64,000 bases of DNA, taken from positions 3,162,001-3,226,000 of the forward strand of contig NZ_CP126738.1 in assembly GCF_030246865.1 (NCBI RefSeq). Direction: 5' to 3'. Positions 49,335 to 58,356 of this stretch are shown here, piece after piece. Under the pieces are notes generated by a model, which did no database searches, was not told the DNA's origin, and saw only the letters and a list, made by a program, of their open reading frames with translations. Source of the DNA: Microbacterium sp. zg-B96. Lineage in GTDB: Bacteria > Actinomycetota > Actinomycetes > Actinomycetales > Microbacteriaceae. Position 1 is the first letter of the stretch, and each line of letters starts with the position of its first letter. Position numbers and translations under genes: made by a program.

Positions 49335-50711
49335 ATGACCATCGCCACCATCGACCCGCGTACGGGTGAACTCGTGGCCGAGTTCGCGCCGCACGATGCC
49401 AGCGAGGTCGAACGGCGCATCGCCGCGGCGCAGTCCGCGTTCGAGACGCTACGCGAGACCGCTCTCGACCAACGTGCACAGTGGATGCGGCACTCGGCGG
49501 ACCTGTTGGAGGCCGATGCAGACGCGGTCGCCGGCCTGCTGACCCTCGAGATGGGCAAGCCCATCTCCCAGGCGCGCGCGGAAGTCGCCAAGTGCGCGAA
49601 AGCGATGCGGTTCTACGCGGAGCGCGCGGAGGGCTTCCTTGCGGACGAACCGCTGGCCGATCCCTCCGTCGTCGGAGCCCGCATGGCCACCGTCGTTTAC
49701 GAGCCGCTCGGGGTCGTGCTTGCCGTCATGCCCTGGAACTATCCGCTGTGGCAGGTGGTCCGCTTCGCCGCGCCGGCACTGATGGCGGGGAACGCGGGTC
49801 TGCTCAAGCACGCCTCGAATGTGCCCCAGGCCGCCCTGTATCTCGACACGCTGTTCCACCGAGGCGGCTTCCCGGAGGGGGCCTTCGGTGCTCTGCTCAT
49901 CGGTTCCGGTGCGGTGGAAGCGGTCATCCGCGACCCGCGGGTGCGCGCCGTGACCATCACCGGATCCGAGCCGGCGGGTCGCTCCGTCGCAGCGACAGCC
50001 GGCAGCGAGATCAAGAAGAGCGTGACCGAGCTGGGTGGCTCCGACCCGTTCATCGTGATGCCGTCCGCCGACCTCGAAACCGCCGTCGCCACGGCCGTCA
50101 CTGCGCGGTTCACCAACAACGGGCAGAGCTGCGTATGCGCGAAGCGGTTCATCGTGCACGCCGACGTGTTCGACGAATTCGTCCGCCGCTTCTCGGAGCG
50201 CGTCGCCGCCCTCACGATGGGGGACCCCGCGGACGAGAGCGTGGACGTCGGGCCCCTCGCCACTCGTGCCGGAAGGGACGAACTGGCTGAGCTGGTCGAC
50301 GACGCGATCGCGAAAGGCGCGCGCGTGCTGGTCGGCGGAGGCGTCCCCGACGAGCGGGGCTGGTTCTACCCGCCCACCGTGCTCACGGACCTGTCCGGCG
50401 ACATGCGCCTCGTCCTCGAGGAGGCCTTCGGTCCGGTGGCGTCGGTGTATCGCGTCGCGGACCGCGACGAGGCCATCCGCATCGCCAACCAGACACCCTT
50501 CGGGCTGAGTTCGTCCGTGTGGACGCGGGACGCGGACGAAGAGGACTTCTTCCTCCTCCGGCTGGACGCGGGCGCGGTGTTCGTCAACGGCATGACCGTG
50601 TCGTTTCCGGAACTGCCGTTCGGGGGAAGTAAGAACTCCGGCTACGGACGGGAACTCGCCGCGCAGGGGATGCGAGAGTTCACCAACGTCAAAACCGTGT
50701 GGAAGGCCTAG
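49335..50711 (+). CDS. Aldehyde dehydrogenase (succinate-semialdehyde type)
   Basis: A 458-residue NAD(P)-dependent ALDH. Catalytic Cys in NNGQSCVCAKR, general-base Glu in VTELGGSDPF, cofactor-binding MPWNYPLWQV. Length and motifs match the GabD1 group of succinate-semialdehyde dehydrogenases, so a short dicarboxylic semialdehyde is the likely substrate. ATG 49335 after CGAGGAG. Follows the VOC gene by 14 bases. Confidence 0.86.
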   Translation: MTIATIDPRTGELVAEFAPHDASEVERRIAAAQSAFETLRETALDQRAQWMRHSADLLEADADAVAGLLTLEMGKPISQARAEVAKCAKAMRFYAERAEGFLADEPLADPSVVGARMATVVYEPLGVVLAVMPWNYPLWQVVRFAAPALMAGNAGLLKHASNVPQAALYLDTLFHRGGFPEGAFGALLIGSGAVEAVIRDPRVRAVTITGSEPAGRSVAATAGSEIKKSVTELGGSDPFIVMPSADLETAVATAVTARFTNNGQSCVCAKRFIVHADVFDEFVRRFSERVAALTMGDPADESVDVGPLATRAGRDELAELVDDAIAKGARVLVGGGVPDERGWFYPPTVLTDLSGDMRLVLEEAFGPVASVYRVADRDEAIRIANQTPFGLSSSVWTRDADEEDFFLLRLDAGAVFVNGMTVSFPELPFGGSKNSGYGRELAAQGMREFTNVKTVWKA

Positions 50712-50715
50712 CACT

Positions 50716-51948
50716 GTGACACGAACGGCAGAAGACGGCGTCGAGCGAACCGAGTGGTGGAAGGCCGTGCTCGGTGAGTACCCGACCGCGGTCTCGCTGA
50801 TCACCGCGCTCGGACCGACGGGGGAGCCCGTCGGCATGATCGTCGGCAGTTTTGTCGCCGTGAGCCAGGACCCGCCACTGATTGGATTCTTCGGCGACGA
50901 CTCCTCCGCGAGCTTCGCGAAGGTCGTCGACGCCGACCGCTTCGCCGTGAGCGTGCTGGGCGAACGGCAGGACGATATCCTGCGCTCGTTCATCCGCAAG
51001 GAAGCCGAGCGCTTCGAACAGCCGGGACTCATCCGCACCGCACACGGAATCCCGCGCCTGGACGATGCTGTCGCCTGGTTCGAAGCACGTACGGAGAGAG
51101 TCGAGCGGTTCGGCGACCACCGATTCGTCGTCGGGCGTGTCGAGAAGTTCGGCGTCGGGACGCGCGATGCCGGCGATCCACTCCTCTACCGCCGTGGCGG
51201 CTTCGGCGCCTTCGCGATCCCCGCCGACGCGGTCGATGCCCGGCTCGTCGGCGACCGTCTGGCTGCGGCTCGCGCAGCATCGGACGCTCTCACGTCGGTC
51301 GCCGACCGGATCGGGCGGGACATCGCCATCACGACGCTGGTCGGCGAGTCGGTCGTGGTGCTGGCCATCGTTCCGGCTTCGGTGGGCGTCGCCGGCCGCG
51401 ACGAACTGGAGGCGAAGGAACGACGGGTGCGCTCGATCGGCGTCTCCCTGCCTTTTGCCGCGCCGATCGAACCGGTGTTCGCGGCATGGGCCGCGCAGCG
51501 CGATCGTTCGCTGTGGATCGAGCGCGCCCGGCACCTTGTCGGCGCGGTCGATCGGCGCAGCGTGGAAGCCCAGCTGGCGGCGATCCGGGAGCGCGGGTTC
51601 GGCATCTCGGTAGACCGGGATCTCACCGATCGCTTCTACAGCATGCTCACCGATCCCGCCGCCGAGCGCGACTCCTACGCGAAAGTGTGGAGCGAATACG
51701 CCTCCCGCACCATCGAGAACATCACTCCGGGGCTCGCCGCGGACGACATCGCGGCGGTACAGGTACCCGTCTTCGACGGTGCGGGAGAGGTCGTGCTCGT
51801 GCTGACGGTGAGTGACCTCGAACCCGGCAGCGGAGGCCGGAGTCTCGACGACCTCGCGCAGGCTCTCGTGACGGCCGGACGAACCCTCTCGGCGCAGCTC
51901 GCCGTCAACGCGCCGGCACCCGATGGAGCACTCCTCGCCGGTGCATGA
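50716..51948 (+). CDS. Flavin reductase fused to an IclR-type effector domain
   Basis: A 410-residue protein starting at GTG 50716. Residues ~10-165 are a flavin_Reduct domain (YPTAVSLITALGPTGEPVGMIVGSFVAVSQDPPLIGFF). Residues ~175-400 resemble the ligand-binding half of IclR regulators: GVSLPFAAPIEPVFAAW, VEAQLAAIRERGFGISVDRD, AAVQVPVFDGAGEVVLVLTVS. There is no helix-turn-helix. The sensor domain probably makes flavin reduction depend on an aromatic ligand, as the regulator-like C-terminal domain does in the reductase C1 of Acinetobacter p-hydroxyphenylacetate hydroxylase. Last gene of the TetR operon. Confidence 0.8.
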   Translation: MTRTAEDGVERTEWWKAVLGEYPTAVSLITALGPTGEPVGMIVGSFVAVSQDPPLIGFFGDDSSASFAKVVDADRFAVSVLGERQDDILRSFIRKEAERFEQPGLIRTAHGIPRLDDAVAWFEARTERVERFGDHRFVVGRVEKFGVGTRDAGDPLLYRRGGFGAFAIPADAVDARLVGDRLAAARAASDALTSVADRIGRDIAITTLVGESVVVLAIVPASVGVAGRDELEAKERRVRSIGVSLPFAAPIEPVFAAWAAQRDRSLWIERARHLVGAVDRRSVEAQLAAIRERGFGISVDRDLTDRFYSMLTDPAAERDSYAKVWSEYASRTIENITPGLAADDIAAVQVPVFDGAGEVVLVLTVSDLEPGSGGRSLDDLAQALVTAGRTLSAQLAVNAPAPDGALLAGA

Positions 51949-51985
51949 GCGCGGCTCCGCCCCCGCCCAGATCCAGCGTCCCCGC

Positions 51986-52020
51986 TCAAATAATTGACAT
52001 TCTCAACAATCGGGAGTTTC
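51986..52020. promoter_or_regulatory. MarR-type operator, copy 2
   Basis: Core ATAATTGA-N5-TCAACAAT (51990-52010), within the same TCAAAT...GGGAGTTTC block as at 15,325-15,358 (three substitutions, one inserted C). It lies 25 bases before the SDR start at 52,045. TTGACA inside it also fits a -35 box. Confidence 0.7.
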
Positions 52021-52044
52021 ATGTGAGCAACCGAAGGAGCTTGC

Positions 52045-52977
52045 ATGTCACTCGAAGGCAAAGTCGCCATCATCACCGGGTCCGGTCGCGGACTCGGGCT
52101 CGCCTACGCGCAGGAACTCGCTCGCCAGGGCGCATCGGTCGTCGTGAACGACGTCGATGAGACGATCGCCGCCGAAGCGGTCGAGTCCATCGTGTCCGCC
52201 GGCGGCAAGGCCGTCGCCGTGGTCGCGCCGGTGGGACCCACCGACACGGCGAAGCAATTGGTGCAGACCGCAGTGGACGCGTTCGGAGGCGTGGACATCC
52301 TCGTCACCAACGCCGGCGTGCTGCGCGACACCGTGCTGTGGAAGATGAGCGACGACGACTTCGACCTCGTCATCGGCGTGCACCTGCGTGGCACGTTCAC
52401 GTGCGTGCGGGAAGCGGCCACCTACATGCGTGAGAACGCCGTCGCAGGGCGCATCATCTGCATCGGCTCTCCCACGGGCCAACGAGGCAACTTCGGGCAG
52501 ACCAACTACGCCGCCGCCAAAGCCGGCATCGCCGGAATGGTGCGCACCTGGGCCCTCGAGCTGAAGAAGGCGGGGATCACCGCCAACACCGTCATCCCCG
52601 TCGCCGCCACCGCGATGACCGCCACCGTGCCGTACTTCGCCGCCGCCGTCGCCGCGGATGCCGCGGGTGAGGCGATGCCGGAGTTCTTCCGCCACGACCT
52701 CGGCTTCGGCACCGCCGACGACGTCGCCGGGCTCATCGCATATCTGGCATCGGATGCCGCCGCCGGCATCACCGGCCAGGCCATCGGCGTCGGCGGCGAC
52801 CGCCTGCAGGTGTGGTCGCACCCCGAGCCCATCGTCACGGCGTACCGCGAGGGGGGCTGGACGTTCGACGCCCTCACCGAATCAGGCGAGGCACTGCTGG
52901 GCGGCAACCTGCAGAGCGTCGGTGAGAAGTTCCCACCCCTGCCGGAGGAGCTCCAGCAGCCTGCGCCCACCGCCTGA
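52045..52977 (+). CDS. SDR-family dehydrogenase (MFE-2-like)
   Basis: A 310-residue SDR: cofactor motif GSGRGLGLAYA, NAGVLRD, catalytic Ser in CIGSPTG and YAAAKAG. Its length and VLRDTVLWKMSDDDFDLVI segment resemble the (3R)-hydroxyacyl-CoA dehydrogenase part of peroxisomal multifunctional enzyme 2. This fits a beta-oxidation step with the MaoC and acyl-CoA dehydrogenase genes downstream. AAGGAG precedes the ATG. First gene of the MarR-controlled operon. Confidence 0.86.
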   Translation: MSLEGKVAIITGSGRGLGLAYAQELARQGASVVVNDVDETIAAEAVESIVSAGGKAVAVVAPVGPTDTAKQLVQTAVDAFGGVDILVTNAGVLRDTVLWKMSDDDFDLVIGVHLRGTFTCVREAATYMRENAVAGRIICIGSPTGQRGNFGQTNYAAAKAGIAGMVRTWALELKKAGITANTVIPVAATAMTATVPYFAAAVAADAAGEAMPEFFRHDLGFGTADDVAGLIAYLASDAAAGITGQAIGVGGDRLQVWSHPEPIVTAYREGGWTFDALTESGEALLGGNLQSVGEKFPPLPEELQQPAPTA

Positions 52978-53047
52978 TCCGAGCCCTCCGCGGCGGCACG
53001 ACCCCGCAGCACAGGCACCCCCTGCACCCCCTCGCAATGGAGCGACA

Positions 53048-53941
53048 GTGACCCGGTACTCTCCCGCAATCGACCTCGACGCGATCACCGCGATCGACGT
53101 GCACGTGCACATCGAGATCGACCCGCACGGGCACTCGTCCCTTCCAGACGACCTCGCCGACGCCGCGTCGACCTACTTCAGCGCCGACGGCCCGCGCCCG
53201 GACCTCGACGGGATCGCCGCGTACTACCGCGAGCGGCGGATGGCTGCGGTCGTGTTCACGGTCGACTCCGAGACGAACCTCGGCCACGCCCCGATCTCCA
53301 GCGCCGGCATCGCCGAAGGCGCAGCGCGTAACAACGACGTGCTCATCCCCTTCGGCTCCGTCGACCCCCGCAAGGGCGACGCGGCGATCACGCAGGCGCG
53401 CCGCCTCATCGAGGACAGCGGCGTGCGCGGGTTCAAGTTCCACCCCACCGTGCAGGGGTTCGATCCCTCGGATCCGATCCACTTCCCGCTGTACCGGGTG
53501 CTGCAGGATGCCGGCGTCGTCGCACTGTTCCACACCGGCCAGACCGGGATCGGTGCGGGGATGCCGGGTGGGCGCGGGTTCCGGCTGGGCCTGTCCAACC
53601 CGATGCTGTTGGACGTCGTGGCCGCCGAGCACCCCGACCTGCAGATCATCATGGCCCACCCGTCGGTGCCGTGGCAGGACGAGGCACTCTCGGTGGCGAC
53701 CCACAAGCACAACACCTGGATCGACCTGTCCGGCTGGAGCCCCAAGTACTTCCCCGCCGAGCTGGTCCGCTACGCCAACTCGATGCTGAAGAAGCGCGTG
53801 CTGTTCGGGTCGGACTTCCCCATGATCACGCCCGACCGGTGGATCCGTGACGCCGAGCACGCCGCCTTCAAGCCGGAAGTGCTCCCCGGGATCATGAAGG
53901 ACAACGCCGCGCGACTGCTGGGACTCGGGGACACATCGTGA
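53048..53941 (+). CDS. Amidohydrolase_2-family hydrolase or decarboxylase
   Basis: A 297-residue TIM-barrel metal enzyme, GTG start 53048. Metal motif DVHVHIEID near residue 15, GFKFHPT near 128, His in IIMAHPS, and Asp in FGSDFPM. The family includes gamma-resorcylate and ACMS decarboxylases and 2-pyrone-4,6-dicarboxylate hydrolase; which activity applies here is open. Its TGA overlaps the GTG of the acyl-CoA dehydrogenase. Confidence 0.83.
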   Translation: MTRYSPAIDLDAITAIDVHVHIEIDPHGHSSLPDDLADAASTYFSADGPRPDLDGIAAYYRERRMAAVVFTVDSETNLGHAPISSAGIAEGAARNNDVLIPFGSVDPRKGDAAITQARRLIEDSGVRGFKFHPTVQGFDPSDPIHFPLYRVLQDAGVVALFHTGQTGIGAGMPGGRGFRLGLSNPMLLDVVAAEHPDLQIIMAHPSVPWQDEALSVATHKHNTWIDLSGWSPKYFPAELVRYANSMLKKRVLFGSDFPMITPDRWIRDAEHAAFKPEVLPGIMKDNAARLLGLGDTS

Positions 53942-55122
53942 AGACCGCCCCCGGCCCGCTCGGCTTCGACCCCTACGGGTTCGCCGAAACGCACCTGACT
54001 CCGGCTGCCCGCGCGGCACTGGTCGAGCTCGCCGACGTGCTGAAACGCGACGTCACACCGCTCATGCGCGACGCGTGGGAGTCGGCGACGATGCCAGATG
54101 GCGTGCTCGGGGCGCTCATTCCGCTGCACCTCATGGACCCCACCGGTGTCGAGCACCGGGAGGCGACGTCGTCGGTGTTCTCCGGCTTCCGCACCTTCGT
54201 CCTCGCCCGCGCGGACGTGTCGGTCGCGACGATGTACAACGCGCAATCGGGGCTCTTCCGTGCCACGGTCGCGCTGGGCGGTTCACCCGACCAGGCACAG
54301 CGCATGGATGCCGACGTGCGCTCGTTCGCTCTGAAGGGGGTATTCGCGCTCACCGAACCCGACCATGGCTCCGATATCGCCGGCGGGCTGGCCACGACCG
54401 CGCGCCGAGACGGCGACGGCTGGGTCATCGACGGCGCGAAGCGGTGGATCGGCGGTGCGGCCTCCGCCGACGTGCTGGCGGTGTTCGCCCGCAACGTCGC
54501 CGACGGCGAGGTGAAGGCGTTCCTCGTGCCCCGCACCGCCGCCGGCGTCCGCCTCGAGACGATCGAGGGCAAGGTGTCGCTGCGTCCGATGCAGAACGCC
54601 GTCATCCACCTCGACGGCGTGCGCATCGGCGAGAGCGACCGACTGCAGGGTGTGAACTCGTGGCGCGACGTCACCGCGATCCTGCGCACGATGCGCTCGG
54701 ACGCGGCCTGGATCGCCGCCGGGCTGCAATCCGGGGCGCTGGAGGCAGCCGTGCGCTACGTCACCGCACGTGAGCAGTTCGGCCGGCCGGTGGGCGGCTT
54801 CCAGCTCGTGCAGGAGAAACTCGCCCGCATGCTCGGCAACACCGTCGCCTCGCTCGGTATGGCGGTGCAGCTGTCCGCGCGGCAGGATGCCGGCATGGTC
54901 ACCGACGAGAACTCGGCGCTGGCGAAGCTGCAGACCGCACGGCTGGCCCGTGAAACCGTCGCCCTCGGCCGCGAGGCCCTCGGCGGCAACGGCATCCTGC
55001 TCAAGCACGACGTCGCCCGCTTCTTCGCCGATGCGGAAGCGGTCTATTCGTACGAGGGCACGCACGAGATCAATGCCCTCATCGTCGGGCGGGGCCTCAC
55101 CGGCCAGTCCGCATTCGTCTGA
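53938..55122 (+). CDS. Acyl-CoA dehydrogenase (glutaryl-CoA dehydrogenase-like)
   Basis: A 394-residue true acyl-CoA dehydrogenase, unlike the four monooxygenases above: the catalytic Glu is present in YSYEGTHEINALIVGR, a C-terminal pattern close to glutaryl-CoA dehydrogenase. FAD-binding FALTEPDHGSDI and WIGG are intact. GTG start 53938 coupled to the amidohydrolase stop. It should introduce a double bond into the CoA ester formed by the ligase at 56,795. Confidence 0.87.
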   Translation: MKTAPGPLGFDPYGFAETHLTPAARAALVELADVLKRDVTPLMRDAWESATMPDGVLGALIPLHLMDPTGVEHREATSSVFSGFRTFVLARADVSVATMYNAQSGLFRATVALGGSPDQAQRMDADVRSFALKGVFALTEPDHGSDIAGGLATTARRDGDGWVIDGAKRWIGGAASADVLAVFARNVADGEVKAFLVPRTAAGVRLETIEGKVSLRPMQNAVIHLDGVRIGESDRLQGVNSWRDVTAILRTMRSDAAWIAAGLQSGALEAAVRYVTAREQFGRPVGGFQLVQEKLARMLGNTVASLGMAVQLSARQDAGMVTDENSALAKLQTARLARETVALGREALGGNGILLKHDVARFFADAEAVYSYEGTHEINALIVGRGLTGQSAFV

Positions 55123-55142
55123 TCCCGACCCAAGGAGAACCC

Positions 55143-55598
55143 ATGACCACCACCATCGCCTACGCCGACCTGCCCTCGCTCGTCGGGGCCGACCTCGGCT
55201 ACTCCGACTGGCTCGACATCACGCAGGAACGCGTGAACACGTTCGCCGACGCGACCGATGACCACCAGTGGATCCACACCGACCCCGAGCGCGCGAAGGA
55301 CGGCCCGTTCGGCGCACCCATCGCCCACGGCTTCCTCACGCTGTCGCTGCTCATTCCGCTGTGGACCGAGCTGCTCGAGGTGGATGGCGCGGGAACCAAG
55401 GTCAACTACGGGCTGGACAAGGTCCGCTTCGTCTCCCCCGTCCCGGTGGGCTCCCGCATCCGTCTGACCGGCACGATCGCCGACGTCGCCGAGGTCGCCG
55501 GCGGCTACCAGCTCACCGTCGACATCACGATCGAGACGGAGGGCGGCACGAAGCCCGCCGTCGTCGCGCGCAGCCTGCAGCGCCTGTACGCCGCCTGA
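55143..55598 (+). CDS. MaoC-like (R)-enoyl-CoA hydratase
   Basis: A 151-residue hot-dog-fold protein. The hydratase motif DATDDHQWIHTDPERA (Asp and His catalytic, residues ~38-46) and GPFGAPIAHGFLTLS are characteristic. It hydrates the enoyl-CoA from the preceding dehydrogenase. AAGGAG at 7 bases. After its stop a 124-base gap holds a hairpin before the transporter genes. Confidence 0.88.
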   Translation: MTTTIAYADLPSLVGADLGYSDWLDITQERVNTFADATDDHQWIHTDPERAKDGPFGAPIAHGFLTLSLLIPLWTELLEVDGAGTKVNYGLDKVRFVSPVPVGSRIRLTGTIADVAEVAGGYQLTVDITIETEGGTKPAVVARSLQRLYAA

Positions 55599-55668
55599 CC
55601 ACGACACAACCCGACAGCCACACCACAACTCGACAGCCCACACCACAAAACTGAAAATTGCGCTGTAC

Positions 55669-55684
55669 CCGCCGCCTGCGGCGG
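55669..55684 (+). terminator. Hairpin upstream of the NitT/TauT binding-protein gene
   Basis: CCGCCGC-ct-GCGGCGG followed by TTTCT. Possibly a partial terminator after the MaoC gene, or an RNA-stabilising stem before the binding-protein message. The same gap holds two imperfect copies of CACACCACAA. Confidence 0.45.
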
Positions 55685-55722
55685 TTTCTGCACCATCCGT
55701 CAGTGACAAGGGAGTTTCTGAG

Positions 55723-56724
55723 ATGCGCAATCTACGAATGACAGCCGTCGCCGCGATGGCGGTGGCGGGGCTGATGCTGACTGCCTGCGCCGGCAGCGGC
55801 TCACTCAGCGGCGAGACCGAAGAGCCGGGCGGGGGCGGCGAGGGCACCGAGGAGCTCACGCCGGTGACCGTCGGGCTCATCCCCATCGCGGCATCCGCCG
55901 CAGTGCAGATGGGCATCGACGCCGGGGTGTTCGAAGAGCAGGGCCTCGACGTGTCCGTCCAGATCGGCCAGGGGGGCGCCGCGCTGCTGCCGGCCGTCTC
56001 GAACGGCGACATCGAGTTCGCAGTCGGCAACCCGCTGTCGGTGCTCGTGGCCGCCAGCCAGGGCCTGGAGATGAGCATCATCGCGGGCTTTTCCAGCGTG
56101 GACGTCCCCGCCGACATGCTGCCGACCGGCGTGATCGTCAAGGAGGACTCCGGCATCACGACCTGGAAGGACCTCGAGGGCAAGAAGGTCGCCGTCAACG
56201 CCTTCAACACGCAGGGCGACCTCGCCATCATGGAGTCCGTCGCACTTGACGGCGGCGACCCGGCGGCGGTGGAGTTCACCGAGCTCGCCTTCCCTGACCA
56301 GCTCCCGCAGCTCGAGCAGGGCAACATCGATGCCGCCTGGATGCCGGATCCGTTCTTCGGCGCCGGTGCGGCCACCGAGGGCATGACCGTGCTCGGCGAA
56401 CCGATGGGCAACGCGATCCCCGGGCTTGCGTCGATGGTGACATTCACCTCGACGGCGTACGCCGAGGAGAACCCGGAGATCGTCGAGAAATTCCGCGCCG
56501 GCATCGCTGAGTCGCTCGAGATGGCGATGGCCGACACCGATGGCTACCGCGAGGTCGTCGTGACCTTCACCGGAATGGATGCCGAGGTCGTCGAGAACAT
56601 CAACTTCGAGCACCTCTCCGCCGATCTGGACGAGTCGATCATCGAGGACCTCTCCGCCCTCGCCCTGAAGTACGAGTTCCTCGAGCAGGAGCCGGACCTG
56701 GAACAGGTCCTGCTCCTGAACTGA
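55723..56724 (+). CDS. ABC transporter substrate-binding lipoprotein (NitT/TauT type)
   Basis: A 333-residue SsuA/THI5-like binding protein with lipobox LTAC (Cys22). The mature protein starts with VTVGLIPIAASAAVQMGIDAGVFEEQGLDV, the typical opening of this family, which carries sulfonates, nitrate, taurine, pyrimidines and aromatic acids such as phthalates. With an acyl-CoA ligase between it and its permeases, an aromatic or alkyl carboxylate is likely (inference). Followed by a hairpin that probably keeps its expression above that of the downstream genes. Confidence 0.85.
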   Translation: MRNLRMTAVAAMAVAGLMLTACAGSGSLSGETEEPGGGGEGTEELTPVTVGLIPIAASAAVQMGIDAGVFEEQGLDVSVQIGQGGAALLPAVSNGDIEFAVGNPLSVLVAASQGLEMSIIAGFSSVDVPADMLPTGVIVKEDSGITTWKDLEGKKVAVNAFNTQGDLAIMESVALDGGDPAAVEFTELAFPDQLPQLEQGNIDAAWMPDPFFGAGAATEGMTVLGEPMGNAIPGLASMVTFTSTAYAEENPEIVEKFRAGIAESLEMAMADTDGYREVVVTFTGMDAEVVENINFEHLSADLDESIIEDLSALALKYEFLEQEPDLEQVLLLN

Positions 56725-56731
56725 CCCGGCG

Positions 56732-56761
56732 GCCCCGTCGCGGCTCCGGCGGCGGCGGGGC
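56732..56761 (+). terminator. Attenuator-like hairpin after the binding-protein gene
   Basis: 10-bp stem (56732-56741 with 56752-56761, one T-G wobble) and 10-base loop, 8 bases after the stop codon. No T-run; likely partial termination or 3'-end protection. Confidence 0.45.
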
Positions 56762-56794
56762 GTCACCGATCGATTGACTTCGAAAGAGGCCGTT

Positions 56795-58324
56795 GTGCAC
56801 AACCAAGGCATCGGGACCTGGATCTCCCGTCGCAGCGAGCGTTCGCTGGACGACGTCGCGATCTCGTTCCGCGACGAGACGGTCGGCTACTGCACGCTCG
56901 CCCACCGCATCCGCCTGCTCGCCGCGGCCCTCGCCGACCGCGGTGTCTCAGCGGGCGACCGGGTCGCCTACCTCGGCAACAACCACCCTTCTTTCCTCGA
57001 GTCGCTGTTCGCCACGGCGACCCTCGGTGCGATCTTCGTGCCGCTGAACTCCCGCCTGGCCGCTCCCGAGATCGAGTTCGCCCTCGAGGACTCCGGATCC
57101 ACGACCCTCATCCTGCACGCCGACCTACGTGACCGCGCTCGCTCCGGCGCCTGGTCCACCGGCGTCACCCGGCGCATCATCGTCGAGGCCGACGCCTACC
57201 CCGCGGTCGAGTCGTACGACGACCTCATCGCCTCGGGGACGGACCGCGAGATCGACGTTCCCGTCACTCTCGACGACCCGGCGATCATCCTCTACACCTC
57301 CGGCACCACCGGGCACCCGAAGGGAGCCGTCCTCACTCACGGCAACCTCACCTGGAACTGCTTCAACGCCATCGTCGATTACGGCATCCACGCCGCCGAA
57401 CGCGTGCTGCTGATCTCTCCCCTGTTCCACGTCGCCTCGCTGAGCATGGGGGCCCTGCCCGTACTTCTGCAGGGCGGCCAGGTCATCCTGCACGAGAAGT
57501 TCGATCCCGCCGGTGTGCTCCACACGGTAGCCGCGGAGCACGTGACGATGCTCGCGGGGGTGCCGACGACCTTCCAGATGCTGCAGGAGCATCCGGACTG
57601 GGACACCACCGACATCAGCAGCCTGCAGCACCTCACATGCGGCGGCTCCACCATGCCGGAACGGATGCTGGAGGCGTACGAGAAGCGGGGCCTGTCCTTC
57701 TCCTGCGGCTACGGCATGACCGAGACCTCCCCCGGCGCAACGGCCATGCCGCCGCGGATGTCGAAGGTGAAGATGGGGTCGTCGGGGATCAAGCACTTCT
57801 TCACCGATGTGAAGGTCGTGGACGAACAGGGCGGCACGGTGCCCGCCGGAACGGTCGGGGAGATCCTGGTGAGCGGACCCAACGTGATCAAGGAGTACTG
57901 GCGCCGCCCGGAAGCCACCGCGGCCGCGTTCGTGGACGGCTGGTTCCGCTCCGGCGACCTCGGTTCGATGGACGAGGAGGGGTACCTTCGCGTCTCGGAT
58001 CGCCTGAAGGACATGATCATCTCGGGCGGGGAGAACATCTACTCGGCGGAGGTCGAGGGAGTCATCATGGAGATCCCCGAGATCTCGTCGGTCGCCCTCA
58101 TCGGTGTCGCGGACGACAAGTGGGGCGAGGTGCCGCTGGCCGTGGTGAGCCTGAAAGAAGGGGCTCACCTGCCCGCCGAGGCGATCGCCCGGCACCTGGA
58201 CGGCCGACTGGCCAAGTACAAGATCCCCACCCGGGTGGTCTTCACCGAAGAACTGCCGAGAACGGCCAGCGGAAAAGTGCGCAAGGCCGATCTGCGTGCG
58301 CGCTACGGCTCCGGGACGCCCTGA
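56795..58324 (+). CDS. Acyl-CoA ligase (ANL family)
   Basis: A 509-residue AMP-forming ligase. GTG 56795 is preferred to the TTG at 56774 because AAAGAGG lies 6 bases before it. P-loop YTSGTTGHPKGA near residue 175, GYGMTETSPG near 310, SGGENIYSAEVE near 408 and the C-terminal lysine in ASGKVRK are all intact. It activates a carboxylic acid for the dehydrogenase, hydratase, SDR and thiolase steps. Located inside the NitT/TauT transporter gene set, which suggests import and activation are linked. Confidence 0.88.
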   Translation: MHNQGIGTWISRRSERSLDDVAISFRDETVGYCTLAHRIRLLAAALADRGVSAGDRVAYLGNNHPSFLESLFATATLGAIFVPLNSRLAAPEIEFALEDSGSTTLILHADLRDRARSGAWSTGVTRRIIVEADAYPAVESYDDLIASGTDREIDVPVTLDDPAIILYTSGTTGHPKGAVLTHGNLTWNCFNAIVDYGIHAAERVLLISPLFHVASLSMGALPVLLQGGQVILHEKFDPAGVLHTVAAEHVTMLAGVPTTFQMLQEHPDWDTTDISSLQHLTCGGSTMPERMLEAYEKRGLSFSCGYGMTETSPGATAMPPRMSKVKMGSSGIKHFFTDVKVVDEQGGTVPAGTVGEILVSGPNVIKEYWRRPEATAAAFVDGWFRSGDLGSMDEEGYLRVSDRLKDMIISGGENIYSAEVEGVIMEIPEISSVALIGVADDKWGEVPLAVVSLKEGAHLPAEAIARHLDGRLAKYKIPTRVVFTEELPRTASGKVRKADLRARYGSGTP

Positions 58325-58356
58325 GCTGAGTCCACTGCCCACCAAGGAGGTCGACG

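Noticed and set aside
53938..55122. A fifth group D monooxygenase at 53938
   Set aside because: It keeps the catalytic Glu context YEGTHEIN of true acyl-CoA dehydrogenases and lies among beta-oxidation genes.
55710..55718. GGGAGTTTC before the NitT/TauT binding protein as a third MarR site
   Set aside because: Only the tail of the MarR block is shared; the palindromic ATTGA/TCAACAAT core is absent, and GGGAG here serves as a ribosome site.
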